Source: Streptomyces decoyicus (lineage in GTDB: Bacteria; Actinomycetota; Actinomycetes; Streptomycetales; Streptomycetaceae). From it: 64,000 bases of DNA. How positions within the stretch are numbered: the stretch's first letter is position 1; every line of letters begins with the position of its first letter. The stretch is from NCBI RefSeq assembly GCF_019880305.1, contig NZ_CP082301.1, positions 8,246,001 through 8,310,000 of the forward strand, read 5' to 3'. Of the stretch, positions 34,424 through 42,832 are shown one piece after another. The notes under the pieces were generated by a model, which was given only the letters and a program-made list of their open reading frames with translations, was not told where the DNA came from and did no database searches. Both the position numbers and the translations under genes were made by a program.

Positions 34424-35902
34424 TCAGCAGCGGCGGCCTTGGCAAGGCACCGGTACCGGCACCGGCACCGGTACCGGCACCGCTTCGGCTTTTGTCTCAC
34501 GCCGGGACAGGGCGACGAGGAACGTCAGCGCGATCCCCGCTGCCACCACGAACAGTGTGGAGCTGATCCCGTCTGCCGTCTCGTCTCGCAACTGCGCTCC
34601 GGTCAGGTCACCAAGGCCGGCTGTCGCCACAAGCACCAGGATGGCGAGGCCCACAGCGGCACCCATCCCCGCGCCGGTGGAGGCGATCCCCGACGCGATG
34701 CCCTGCTCACGGTCGGACACACCAGTTCCGGCGGCGATGAACATGCTGGTGAACACGATCCCGTCACCGATGCTGAGTGCGACGAGCCCCGGGATCAGCG
34801 AGGTGTACGAACCGTCCGGGGAGATCGCCAAGCCGAGCAGGACGGCGCCGACCGCACCGATGGCGAGAGCGCCGAGCAGTGTGCGCTTGAGGCCGAATCG
34901 CGTCACCATCTGGCCGGCTGTTGTCGACCCTGCGACGACAATCGCTGTCGGAATCAGGAAGCCCGCGCCGGTTTCCAAGGCGTTGTAGCCGAGGACCTCC
35001 TGGAAGTAGACGGAGAGGAAGTACAGCACGGAGCCGAATGTGGCCATGAACATGAATGCGATGACGAGGCTCGTGATGAGGCTGCGGTTGGCGAGCAGTC
35101 GCGGCGGTACGAGCGGGTCGCTGCTGTTCCGTTCGATGAGCACGAAAACTCCCAACAGCGCGAGCCCCGCCGCCGCGCTGAAGAGGATGCCGGGCGAGAG
35201 CCAACCCAGTCCCGGCCCCTGAACCAGTGCGACCACGATCAGCGTGACCCCGAGGGTGACGCTGAGCGCACCGGGCAGGTCGAACTTGCGCCCTCTGTCG
35301 CGCTGCCGGTCCTTGGGGATCAGCACGAACGCGAGGAGCAGGGCAGGACCTGCCAACGCGACATTGACCAGGAACACCGCTTCCCAGCCGAAGGCGCGTG
35401 TGAGCAGTCCCCCGAGGAGGACGCCGATCACCAGCCCGGCAGCGCCGGCCCCGCCCCAGACTCCCAGCGCACGGTTGCGAACGCGGCCTTCGACGAACGT
35501 GACGTTGATGAGCGCCAGCGTGGTGGGAAAGACCAGCGCGCCACCGAGGCCTTGAACCGCGCGAGCGGCGAGAAGCATCCCCGGCCCGGTCGCCAGTCCA
35601 CCCGCAAACGCTGCTCCGGCGTAGAGGGCAAGGCCGGTGGCCAGGACCCGGCGTCGTCCGATGAGGTCTGCGGCGCGTCCGCCGAACAGCAGGAAACCGG
35701 CGGAGGCGACTGCGTAGGCGCTGATCACTGATTGCAGTGTCTGCGCGGAATAGCCCAGGTCGCGTGCGATGTCGGGCAGCGCCACGACGACGATGTACTG
35801 GTCGAGCGAGACGACCAACATGGCGAACGACAGCAGCGCGAGTGTCGCTGTCTCACGGTTCCAACCGAACCCGCGTTGCGGAGACGCTCCGACAGATGCC
35901 AC
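34424..35902 (-). CDS. MFS transporter, DHA2 (EmrB/QacA-like) drug exporter
   Basis: A 492-residue 14-helix exporter. SLDQYIVVVALPDIARDLG is the DHA2 helix-1 signature, GGRAADLIGRRRVL the loop 2-3 motif A, and ARAVQGLGGALVFPTTLALI motif B/C region; SDREQGIASGIASTGAGMG lies in the C-domain. The start is GTG 35902 with GAGGAG upstream. The C-terminal tail repeats Val-Pro about six times (from ...AEAVPVPVPV), encoded by GGTACC/GGCACC hexamers at 34446-34482. No regulator adjoins it directly. Confidence 0.92.
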   Translation of the reverse strand: MASVGASPQRGFGWNRETATLALLSFAMLVVSLDQYIVVVALPDIARDLGYSAQTLQSVISAYAVASAGFLLFGGRAADLIGRRRVLATGLALYAGAAFAGGLATGPGMLLAARAVQGLGGALVFPTTLALINVTFVEGRVRNRALGVWGGAGAAGLVIGVLLGGLLTRAFGWEAVFLVNVALAGPALLLAFVLIPKDRQRDRGRKFDLPGALSVTLGVTLIVVALVQGPGLGWLSPGILFSAAAGLALLGVFVLIERNSSDPLVPPRLLANRSLITSLVIAFMFMATFGSVLYFLSVYFQEVLGYNALETGAGFLIPTAIVVAGSTTAGQMVTRFGLKRTLLGALAIGAVGAVLLGLAISPDGSYTSLIPGLVALSIGDGIVFTSMFIAAGTGVSDREQGIASGIASTGAGMGAAVGLAILVLVATAGLGDLTGAQLRDETADGISSTLFVVAAGIALTFLVALSRRETKAEAVPVPVPVPVPVPCQGRRC

Positions 35903-36198
35903 AGCAGCACTCCTCGGCGGAGCCTAGCCAGTCCGTTACGGTAAGGAATCTACCACTATGCACCCCGAGGATGGATGTGACGGCTCACCGGCTCGATGGG
36001 GACGCTCGTCAACGACGAGAACGAGATACGGCGCAGACTGCCTGAACTGCCGGGAGCTGCCGGTCTCGTCCCTGACGGTCAACACGACGCCCAGCCGCCT
36101 GCCGTCGGGGGCGGCGAGGAAAAGGGAGGGCGGGAAGCAGCCGGGCGTTGGCAGGATGGCCGAGTTCAGCACCCGACGCGAAAGGGCTCGACGACACC

Positions 36199-36609
36199 AT
36201 GGCTCGTACCATCAGTTTGATCCGCTCCGCATCCCTGTCCGACGTCGCCGAGTACGCCTACGCGGCCACTGCGCCCGCCGATTCACGCCTGATATTCCTC
36301 GCCGGGGCGTGTCCGCTGAACGATGACGGCTCCACGGCGGCGATCGGGGACTACGCGGGGCAGGCAAGGAAAGCCATCGAGAACATGCAGGTTGCTCTCG
36401 CTGCCTCCGGTGCGTCACTCCAGGACGTCATCAGTACGAGGGTGCTCGTTGCATCCTCCCGGCGCGAGGACCTGGTGACTGCCTGGCGGGTGGTCCGGGA
36501 CGCGTTCGCTGACCATGATGTCCCCAGCACTTTGCTGGGCGTCACCGTCCTCGGCTACGAGGATCAGCTCGTCGAGATCGAGGCCGTCGCAGCCGTACTC
36601 GATTCTTGA
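36199..36609 (+). CDS. RidA/YjgF-family protein
   Basis: A 136-residue RidA-like enamine/imine deaminase. RLIFLAGACPLNDDGSTAAI, IENMQVALAASGASLQDVIS with TRVLVASSRRED, and PSTLLGVTVLGYEDQLVEIE supply the substrate-site Arg and Glu. RidA proteins hydrolyse reactive 2-aminoacrylate-type intermediates. ATG 36199 has only a distant AAGGG; an in-frame start at 36148 exists but adds non-homologous sequence. Alone in its transcript. Confidence 0.9.
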   Translation: MARTISLIRSASLSDVAEYAYAATAPADSRLIFLAGACPLNDDGSTAAIGDYAGQARKAIENMQVALAASGASLQDVISTRVLVASSRREDLVTAWRVVRDAFADHDVPSTLLGVTVLGYEDQLVEIEAVAAVLDS

Positions 36610-36703
36610 GGCCTGATGTCCACCCGGCAGTTTCTTGTCGTAGGCGTGGCGAGGCCCGGCCTTGATTGAACTCGTCCGGCGGGCAGGGCGGCCTGGGGCC
36701 CGC

Positions 36704-37360
36704 TCAATGGGGATGCCATACAAGCGTGTAGCGCCAGAACAGCCGACGGCGCAGCCGTGCGCCGGGCAGGGCCTCCTGGGCCTCACTGACGATCTCGGGA
36801 AAGCTCATCTCCGCCGGCCGGGTCAGTGCGGTCATCGAGGCCGGCCGGGGTGCCCTCCGGCCCTTGTTCTTGAGCCAGCCCGTGGCGGCATTGAGCGGGC
36901 TGGCGACGGCGCCGAGCAGATGGTCACCGGCGGTCTGCGCCCGGGAGAGGCCGACGACCACCAGGGTTCCGGCGGGGGCCAGATGCCGGCGGAAGACGGT
37001 GAGAGCTTCGGTGAAGGGCAGATGGTGGATGACGGCGACGCAGGTGATGACGTCGTAGGAACCGGCAGGGATCCCGGTCAGCGCGTCTGCGACCGTGAAG
37101 GTCACTGGGCTTGCCGCGGGAGTCAGCCTCTGCGCCCGGGAGACGATCGTCGGGTCGGAGTCGATCCCCCGGACCTCGTTGGCGCGTGTGGCTAAGAGCC
37201 GGGCCAGGTCGCCGCTGCCGGATCCGATGTCCAGGGCAGTGTCGAAGCGTTGGGGGAGCCGGCGCATGATCCACCGATGGTAGTGGGCGTTGTGGTCCCA
37301 GGGGTGGGCGGCATTGAACTCTTCGAGCGCTCGAAGGACTCGGTGCGGTAGTGGCGTCAT
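36704..37360 (-). CDS. Class I SAM-dependent methyltransferase
   Basis: A 218-residue methyltransferase: ALDIGSGSGDLARLLA is motif I, VRGIDSDPTIVSRAQ motif II, and YDVITCVAVIHHLPF motif IV; LAPAGTLVVVGLSRAQTAGD follows. The C-terminus has a short hydrophobic patch (HLLGAVASPLNAATGWL) and basic end. The N-terminal WDHNAHYHRWIMRRLP is common in this Streptomyces subgroup. Two 23-bp direct repeats lie 25-72 bases upstream of the start, so it is probably regulated. Substrate unknown. Confidence 0.88.
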   Translation of the reverse strand: MTPLPHRVLRALEEFNAAHPWDHNAHYHRWIMRRLPQRFDTALDIGSGSGDLARLLATRANEVRGIDSDPTIVSRAQRLTPAASPVTFTVADALTGIPAGSYDVITCVAVIHHLPFTEALTVFRRHLAPAGTLVVVGLSRAQTAGDHLLGAVASPLNAATGWLKNKGRRAPRPASMTALTRPAEMSFPEIVSEAQEALPGARLRRRLFWRYTLVWHPH

Positions 37361-37384
37361 GCCGCCAGTTCACCAAGTCCCCGG

Positions 37385-37432
37385 CCCCTGCGTCATCTCG
37401 ATCGAGGTGCCCCTGCGTCACCTCGATCGAGG
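37385..37432. promoter_or_regulatory. Direct-repeat operator candidate upstream of the methyltransferase
   Basis: CCCCTGCGTCATCTCGATCGAGG (37385) and CCCCTGCGTCACCTCGATCGAGG (37410), period 25, one mismatch. Each contains the palindrome TCGATCGA; the second is the longer CCTCGATCGAGG. Confidence 0.5.
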
Positions 37433-37602
37433 AAGCGCTCGTCCCGACGTCCTGCGTCGGCAGGATCAGTGATATCTCCGCGGCGGAGGACGCGGACCAG
37501 GACGGAGAGGTCAGTCATGTCCACGGCCGCGCCTACGAGCGGCACGCGCACTGTGGTCGAGGAGATGCTGCGCAGAATTGGCGAGCCGGCTGAGCATCGC
37601 TC

Positions 37603-38294
37603 TTAAGTCCGGTTGTGCGGGCCGAGGGCCGGTGGCGTCTGGTCATCCCCGGACGGGCCGATGTCGCCGTTCTTCCACGCGGGGTCGTAGGCGCAGGGCG
37701 CGGTGGCACCGCCGGTGAAGTACTCCCGGTCTGGGAACCAGGTGAAGGACATTCGCTCAGTCCCCTCTCCCTCGTCCCGCTTGGCGAACAGGTCCCAGTC
37801 CTGATCCTTGCCCTTCGCGCCCTCACGGTAGGACGTGATCTCCCAGCCTTCGTCCTTCAGATGCTGGTGGAGTCGGCGGAGGCCGGATGCGGCCTGGCTC
37901 GCGGGGACATGGTCCAGCGCCCAGCGGTGACTCATCTGGTAGGCACCGTCGACGGTTTGTCCTCCAGCCCCGTCAGGCCGCCGTCGTGGCAGGAGGAAGA
38001 GCCGAGCGTGTTCTCCGTACTGACGCCGATGTCCTTGACACCTGGCTTTACGGTGCGCTTGAACCCCATGAGGTCATACGCCTCCTGCGAATGCTGGAAG
38101 GCGCGGCCGGCCATGTCCTCGGGCGCGGCGCTGGGAAAGTCCGTCGACCTCCATGAGGCCCATACGAGCGGGACGATCACAACGAGTACGACGAGCGTGG
38201 AGCAGCCGCACCCCAGGGTCTTGAGGACGGATGAGGAGGACCCGGACTCGTTCGGGACGGTGGGGGTGTTGGTTGGTGCGGTCTCCTCGGGCAT
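37603..38294 (-). pseudogene. Membrane-anchored hypothetical protein, split by a frameshift
   Basis: Two frames overlap by ATGA at 37932-37935. The first (120 residues, ATG 38294) has an acidic/Ser N-terminus, one membrane segment (LVVLVVIVPLVWASW) and FKRTVKPGVKDIGVSTEN, ending KPSTVPTR. The second (110 residues) starts MSHRWALDHVPASQAASGL and continues with HLKDEGWEITSYREGAKGK. Reading the other frame before the join gives VDGAYQMSHRWALDHV, so a missing base near 37954 probably split one ~225-residue protein. Genuine translational coupling of two genes is the alternative. Function unknown. Confidence 0.6.
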
Positions 38295-38440
38295 ACGGGG
38301 ACGGTATGTCAGCGGGGGAGCGCGGCGGATGGGCGCGGCTACCCGGCAAGGAGTGAGTACGTGTACTCACTTGATCTGCGCTCGTTGCCCGAAGGATGAC
38401 TACCTCTTCTGCGCCTTCGAGAAGACCCTCACCAAGAGAC

Positions 38441-38637
38441 CTGACCGTCCCGGAGATCCGCCACCTACGCGGGGCATAGATGAGCCCGCCGAAGGCATCC
38501 CCGAGGAGGCTTGCTGCACTGGTCAGAGTGGCGCGGACGCCACCAGGCCATCGCCCGCGGCTGCCACTACCGGCGGCGGCTCCTCGCCCCTCCTCGTCCC
38601 TCCTGGGGATGGATCGCGAAGTAACGCTGGAGTACTT
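38441..38637 (+). mobile_element. 3' remnant of an IS701-family transposase gene
   Basis: CTGACCGTCCCGGAGATCCG encodes LTVPEIRHLR, like LTVLAIRHL in the copy at 31112; LLHWSEWRGRHQAIARGCHY, RRR matches LLHWSNWRRRHQATARRSHY at 31820-31890; then GGATCGCGAAG...GCTGGAGTAC parallels the element's right end. It lies directly against the PadR stop codon. Confidence 0.8.
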
Positions 38638-39166
38638 AGGAGTCACTCTCCAGCTCTCCGACGGTGCGCTGCAGCCAGGCGCGATCGGCCTTGCTGGTGG
38701 CGTCGGCGAGTTGGAGCATGCCGCGGCGGAAGCGGTCGGTCATGTCGCGGACGCGCAGCGGGCGGCCGTCCTCGTAGAAGTAGCTGCCGGGCTCGTCCAT
38801 GAAGGCGAGGCGGCGGCGCAGTACGCGGGCCTGGTCGGCGGGGTTGGGCAGCCGGCCGAGGAAGGCGAGCAGGATGAAGAAGGAGTTGCGGTCGGTGATC
38901 TCGAGGTCGGCCGGCTCGCGTAGGCGGCGCATGAGTTCGGCGCGGCCGGATTCGGTAAGGGTGAGGACTTGACGGGGTGTGGCGCGTTCGCCAGGTTCGG
39001 TGTGGCGGGTGAGGTGCCCGGCGGCTTCCAGGCGCTTGACGGCGGGGTAGAGAGCGCCGTCGCTCACGGGGCGCACATGGCCACTGAGGCCGGAGATGCG
39101 GGCGCGCAGATCGTACGCGTGCAGGGGTTCCTCGTGGAGAAATCCGAGGATGCAGAGGGTGAGCAC
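38636..39166 (-). CDS. PadR-family transcriptional regulator
   Basis: A 176-residue PadR regulator: ILGFLHEEPLHAYDLRARIS and VSDGALYPAVKRLEAAGHLT are the winged-helix segments, and RQVLTLTESGRAELMRRLRE the wing; the C-terminal helical domain (FILLAFLGRLP, RVLRRRLAFMDE) makes the dimer. GTG start at 39166. The stop sits at the edge of an IS701 remnant, yet the protein end looks natural. It faces away from the hydrolase gene, with an inverted repeat in between. Confidence 0.9.
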   Translation of the reverse strand: MLTLCILGFLHEEPLHAYDLRARISGLSGHVRPVSDGALYPAVKRLEAAGHLTRHTEPGERATPRQVLTLTESGRAELMRRLREPADLEITDRNSFFILLAFLGRLPNPADQARVLRRRLAFMDEPGSYFYEDGRPLRVRDMTDRFRRGMLQLADATSKADRAWLQRTVGELESDS

Positions 39167-39233
39167 CGGGCCTCCGAGGTGCGTACTTCGCGGTCGTCGT
39201 GGCTGTCCAGAGTAGCCGCGCTGAAAATTATAC

Positions 39234-39259
39234 CTCTAACCGAGATGCCTCTGTTAGAG
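39234..39259. promoter_or_regulatory. Probable PadR operator
   Basis: CTCTAAC - 12 bases - GTTAGAG, perfect 7-bp arms, between the divergent PadR and hydrolase genes and only eight bases before the hydrolase start codon. Confidence 0.6.
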
Positions 39260-39267
39260 TCAAAGTC

Positions 39268-40068
39268 ATGATGATGGCAACCACGCAGTACTTCCGCACC
39301 CCGGACGGCATACGGCTCGCCTACCTCGACCTGGGCGGTACCGGCCGCCCCGTCCTCGCACTGCACGGCGCCTACGGGCGCGGCCGTTCCATGCTCGGGC
39401 TCGCCGACCACCTCGGACCCGAGTACCGGCTCATCGCGCTCGACCAGCGCGGCCACGGCCTCTCCGACCACCCCGACGACTACGGGCGAGACGGCTACAT
39501 CGCCGACGCGGCGGCGCTCGTCGAACACCTCGGACTCGGCCCCGTCGCGACCGTCGGACACTCACTCGGCGGCATCACCGCCTACCAACTGGCCGCAAGA
39601 CGACAGGAACTGGTCTCGGCCGTGGTCGTGCTGGACTTTCCGGCGGAGTACCGGGAACCGATCGGCGACGATCAGCTGCGCGCACTGCCGACGCACTTCC
39701 CGAGCATGCGGGCGATGCTGGACGCACTCGCGTTCATGGACGAGCCCCGGCACTTCAGCGAGAGCGCGGTGGAGGAACCGGAGGGCTGGCGGTTCCTGTG
39801 GCGGCCGGAGGAGATACACGCCGCCAAGGTCGCCGTCCGAGGCGACTGGTGGGACGACTTCACCGCCGCCAAGCAGCCGCTGATGGTAGTGCGGGGCGGA
39901 CGCAGCACCGTCGTCCCGCGCCGGCACGCAGAGGAGATGGTCCGTCTCCGACCTGGCACGGAAGTCGTGACGATCGACGGGCACCACGACTTCTACATCA
40001 CGCACGAGGCAGAACTGGGCGCCACGGTAAGGGAATTCCTCGATCGCACGGCTCCCTGGGCGGTGTAA
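39268..40068 (+). CDS. Alpha/beta hydrolase
   Basis: A 266-residue alpha/beta-fold hydrolase. VLALHGAYGRGRSM has the oxyanion HG motif, LIALDQRGHGLSDHP is the usual strand 4 turn, GHSLGG the nucleophile elbow, and TIDGHHDFYI carries the catalytic histidine. Three ATGs in a row (39268, 39271, 39274) serve as start; the operator and lack of homology exclude the earlier frame. Likely repressed by the adjacent PadR protein, suggesting a role in removing a phenolic or ester compound, which is inference. Confidence 0.9.
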   Translation: MMMATTQYFRTPDGIRLAYLDLGGTGRPVLALHGAYGRGRSMLGLADHLGPEYRLIALDQRGHGLSDHPDDYGRDGYIADAAALVEHLGLGPVATVGHSLGGITAYQLAARRQELVSAVVVLDFPAEYREPIGDDQLRALPTHFPSMRAMLDALAFMDEPRHFSESAVEEPEGWRFLWRPEEIHAAKVAVRGDWWDDFTAAKQPLMVVRGGRSTVVPRRHAEEMVRLRPGTEVVTIDGHHDFYITHEAELGATVREFLDRTAPWAV

Positions 40069-40087
40069 GCCTCGTCCCCGTCGACTG

Positions 40088-40305
40088 CCCTTCAGCTCGG
40101 GCGCGTAGTGGCAAATGGTGTTGCGGGAGACGCCGCGCAGCTTGGTGATCGAGGTGGCGGTGATCTCCGGACGGGCGAGCAGATCCCGGGCGTGACGTAC
40201 CTGTTCCTCTGCCGAGGCCGGCGTGCCGGCGGTCCGGGGGCCGAGCCGGTCCGGCGACGGGACGACGAGGGGGTCGCCCTCGCAGAGGTCGTCGAGGGCT
40301 ACTAG
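40088..40305 (-). pseudogene. Remnant of a serine recombinase/resolvase gene
   Basis: On the minus strand ALDDLCEGDPLVVPSPDRLG matches the segment of serine recombinases before the long helix E, and it is followed at once by RTAGTPASAEEQVRHARDLL, ARPEITATSITKLRGVSRNT and ICHYAPEL, the C-terminal helix-turn-helix. The catalytic N-terminus and helix E region are gone, so an internal deletion has joined the pieces. Confidence 0.65.
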
Positions 40306-40415
40306 GCAGCCGCTACGGCTCCAGCAACATGCACCGGCTGCATCGCCACTCCCCAAAGGGGCCGCACACACTTCTGACCTGCGGCGCGCCCGTCACTCAA
40401 TGTCGGCGAGAACGC

Positions 40416-41687
40416 TCACACTTCGCTGCGAGAGGTCACCTCGGAGGCGGGGTCCGGGCTGCCCTGTCGAGTGAACGCCCACAGCACGAGCCCGAGGCAG
40501 CTGAACGCGGCACCCAGTGTGCATACGGCGCCCCAGCCGGCCACCGTGTAGAGGGAGGTCGCGGCGATGGCGCCGGCGGCGCTGCCGATCGAGTAGAAGA
40601 CCATGTATCCGCCGATCAGCCGGCTGCCCGCGTCCGGGTGCAGTGCGTAGATCAGGGTCTGGTTGGTGACATGGACCGCCTGCACGGCGAGGTCGAGAAG
40701 GATCACCCCGACGACCAGGGCCAAGAGCGAGCTGCGGGCGAAGGACAAGGGCAACCACGAGGCGGCGAGCAGTGCCAGGGCGATGCCGGTGGTCCGCTGG
40801 GAGAGTCCGCGGTCGTTCAGGCGGCCCGCCATGGTCGCGGCCAGGGCGCCGGCGACACCGATCAGACCCAGCGCCCCGATTGCGCTGTGGGACAGAAAGT
40901 ACGGGGCATCGCTGAGCGGCAGCGCGACGCTGCTCCACAGGGTGCTGAAGGCGGCGAAGATCAGCAGACCGAACACGGCCCGGAGCCGCAGCAGTCGTTC
41001 CCGTGCGAACAGGGTGATCGTGGAGCGCAGAAGCGGTCCGTAGCGCAAGGTTGTCGGCGGAGCATCACTGTGGCGTGGCAGCACTCGGTACAGGACCAGG
41101 GCGAGCAGAGCGGTGAGCGACGCCGAGGCGAGGTAGACGGAGCGCCAGCCCGCGAGATCGGCCATGAGGCCGGATGCGGTGCGGGCGAGCAGAATTCCGA
41201 TGACCACGCCGCCGGTGACCAGACCGACGACCCGTCCGCGCCCGGCGGGAGGGGCCAGTGATGCCGCGAAGGCCACCAGCGTCTGCGTGACGACCGCGAG
41301 AAGCCCCGTCGCGGCCATGCCCGCGAGCAGGGTCGCCGCCGTGTGGGCGGCGGCTACCACGGCCAGCGCCACCACCAGCAGCAGTAACTGGGCCACGATG
41401 AGCCGTCTGCGGTCGGCCACGTCGCCCAGCGGCACGAGGAAGAAGAGTCCCAGCCCGTATCCGACATGCGTGAGGGTGACCACGCTGCCGACAAGTGCCG
41501 GGCTCATGGCGAGATCGTGGCCCATGGTTACCAGGAGCGGCTGGGAGAAGTAGACGTTGGCCACCGCCGCCCCGCAGGCGACGGCGAACAGTATGACGAC
41601 GCCACGGGACATGACGAACGCGGAACCTTCCCCGCTTGGGGCCCCGGTCCGTCCTGTCACAGCCTCACCGTTACCGGGCATCAGCAC
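40416..41687 (-). CDS. MFS transporter
   Basis: A 423-residue 12-helix transporter: VANVYFSQPLLVTMGHDLAM, YGLGLFFLVPLGDVADRRRL (loop 2-3 motif) and GRVVGLVTGGVVIGILLART are typical of the AraJ/NepI-like arabinose/purine-efflux branch. NQTLIYALHPDAGSRLIGGY lies in the C-domain. It diverges from a HxlR regulator gene with a 9-bp inverted repeat between them, the usual arrangement for an inducible exporter. Start at ATG 41687 or 41681. Confidence 0.9.
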   Translation of the reverse strand: MLMPGNGEAVTGRTGAPSGEGSAFVMSRGVVILFAVACGAAVANVYFSQPLLVTMGHDLAMSPALVGSVVTLTHVGYGLGLFFLVPLGDVADRRRLIVAQLLLLVVALAVVAAAHTAATLLAGMAATGLLAVVTQTLVAFAASLAPPAGRGRVVGLVTGGVVIGILLARTASGLMADLAGWRSVYLASASLTALLALVLYRVLPRHSDAPPTTLRYGPLLRSTITLFARERLLRLRAVFGLLIFAAFSTLWSSVALPLSDAPYFLSHSAIGALGLIGVAGALAATMAGRLNDRGLSQRTTGIALALLAASWLPLSFARSSLLALVVGVILLDLAVQAVHVTNQTLIYALHPDAGSRLIGGYMVFYSIGSAAGAIAATSLYTVAGWGAVCTLGAAFSCLGLVLWAFTRQGSPDPASEVTSRSEV

Positions 41688-41711
41688 TCCTCCGCATATC
41701 TGGTTTCATCT

Positions 41712-41752
41712 TGCTACCAATGGCGCGGTGACGGTATCCACTTTTGGTAGCA
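41712..41752. promoter_or_regulatory. HxlR operator candidate
   Basis: TGCTACCAA (41712-41720) and TTGGTAGCA (41744-41752): perfect 9-bp inverted arms 23 bases apart in the MFS/HxlR gap; TTGCAACCA at 41755 resembles a third half. Confidence 0.6.
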
Positions 41753-41783
41753 TGTTGCAACCATCGTGAGAGTGAGGGACGCC

Positions 41784-42236
41784 ATGGTGAACAGGACACG
41801 CTTCGACGACAGCGAATGTCCCGTCGCCCGGTCGGTGGACGCGATCGGCGACTGGTGGTCCCTGCTGATCGTGCGGGACGCCTTCGACGGAAGCCGCCGC
41901 TTCGGGGAGTTCCAGCGCAGCCTCGGGGTGGCGAAGAACATCCTCACCGCGCGTCTGCGCACCCTGGTCGCGGGCGGTGTTCTCGAATCCGTCCCCGCCT
42001 CGGACGGCAGCGCCTACCGCGAGTACGTACTGACTCCGAAGGGCGAGGCGCTCTTCCCCGTCATCGTGGCGCTGCGGCAGTGGGGCGAACAGAACTTCTT
42101 CGCCCCCGGCGAGCCCCACTCACAGTTGGTCGACCGCCGACAGGGGCATCGCCTCCGCGCACTCGAAGTGCTGTCTGCGGACGGCCGACGCCTGAACCCC
42201 GACGACACCACCGTCCACAAGGTCCCAACCCAGTGA
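41784..42236 (+). CDS. HxlR-family transcriptional regulator
   Basis: A 150-residue HxlR regulator: CPVARSVDAIGDWWSLLIVR, AFDGSRRFGEFQRSLGVAKN and ILTARLRTLVAGGVLESVPA contain the conserved N-terminal Cys and winged helix; EYVLTPKGEALFPVIVALRQ, WGEQ is the signature end. A ~35-residue extension (SQLVDRRQGHRLRALEVLSA) follows, typical of Streptomyces members. ATG 41784 follows GAGGGA; ATG 41766 is less likely. It should control itself and the divergent exporter. Confidence 0.9.
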   Translation: MVNRTRFDDSECPVARSVDAIGDWWSLLIVRDAFDGSRRFGEFQRSLGVAKNILTARLRTLVAGGVLESVPASDGSAYREYVLTPKGEALFPVIVALRQWGEQNFFAPGEPHSQLVDRRQGHRLRALEVLSADGRRLNPDDTTVHKVPTQ

Positions 42237-42409
42237 TCCGAGCCGGAGACCCGGTGCCGACGCGCCGCCCTGCCAATGATTCCGAGGCCGGGGGATGAAT
42301 GGCGCGAAGGGTTGCGGCGCGTGCTGCCATACCCGCGACGGCAAACCGGACATGACGACCCGTCAAATCGGGCCCACGAAGGGGAGACGTGAGCGAGCAG
42401 CACGAGCAG

Positions 42410-42752
42410 GGGCAGGGCAGGGGCAGGGCCTGGTGGTCCGTCGTGACGCTGCGCGCGGTGAGGATGCGTGAGGAGTCCTTGATCTGTTCTTGGCCTTGAT
42501 CTTGTCGAACGTGCTCACCATGGCGGTGTGCTCCTCGCCGTACTTCTCGGTGACGTAGCGGACCATCCGGTCGCGCTGACGGCCGTCGAAGTCGAGGTCC
42601 ACATGCGGCGGGTTGATGCGCATCGCCAGACCCGTCAGGACTTCCTTGCGTAGCCACGACTCCTGCGTTTCCCCTTCGGGAGCATCCGGGAACTGCGGCA
42701 TCTCGTCGATGTGGTCGAAGACTTGGGTGCTTGCCCGGTCGAACTTGGCCAA
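42410..42752 (-). pseudogene. Fragment of a DNA polymerase III alpha subunit gene (dnaE-like)
   Basis: The minus strand holds PEGETQESWLRKEVLTGL and then PPHVDLDFDGRQRDRMVRYV, TEKYGEEHTAMVSTFDKIKAK, which is the conserved catalytic palm stretch of DnaE (PPDIDLDF..., YVxxKYG, IxTFxxxxAK). A one-base shift follows, after which QIKDSSRIL continues in the next frame, then noise. Residues between the two blocks are missing compared with full DnaE. So this is a short decayed piece, perhaps of a dnaE2-type gene. Confidence 0.8.
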
Positions 42753-42832
42753 CGAGCCCTCGAGCCCGGTGCTTCGCCGGACGCCGTGAGCTTTCTCGGC
42801 AACCCTCTTGGGTTACCGCACGAACAGCACGC

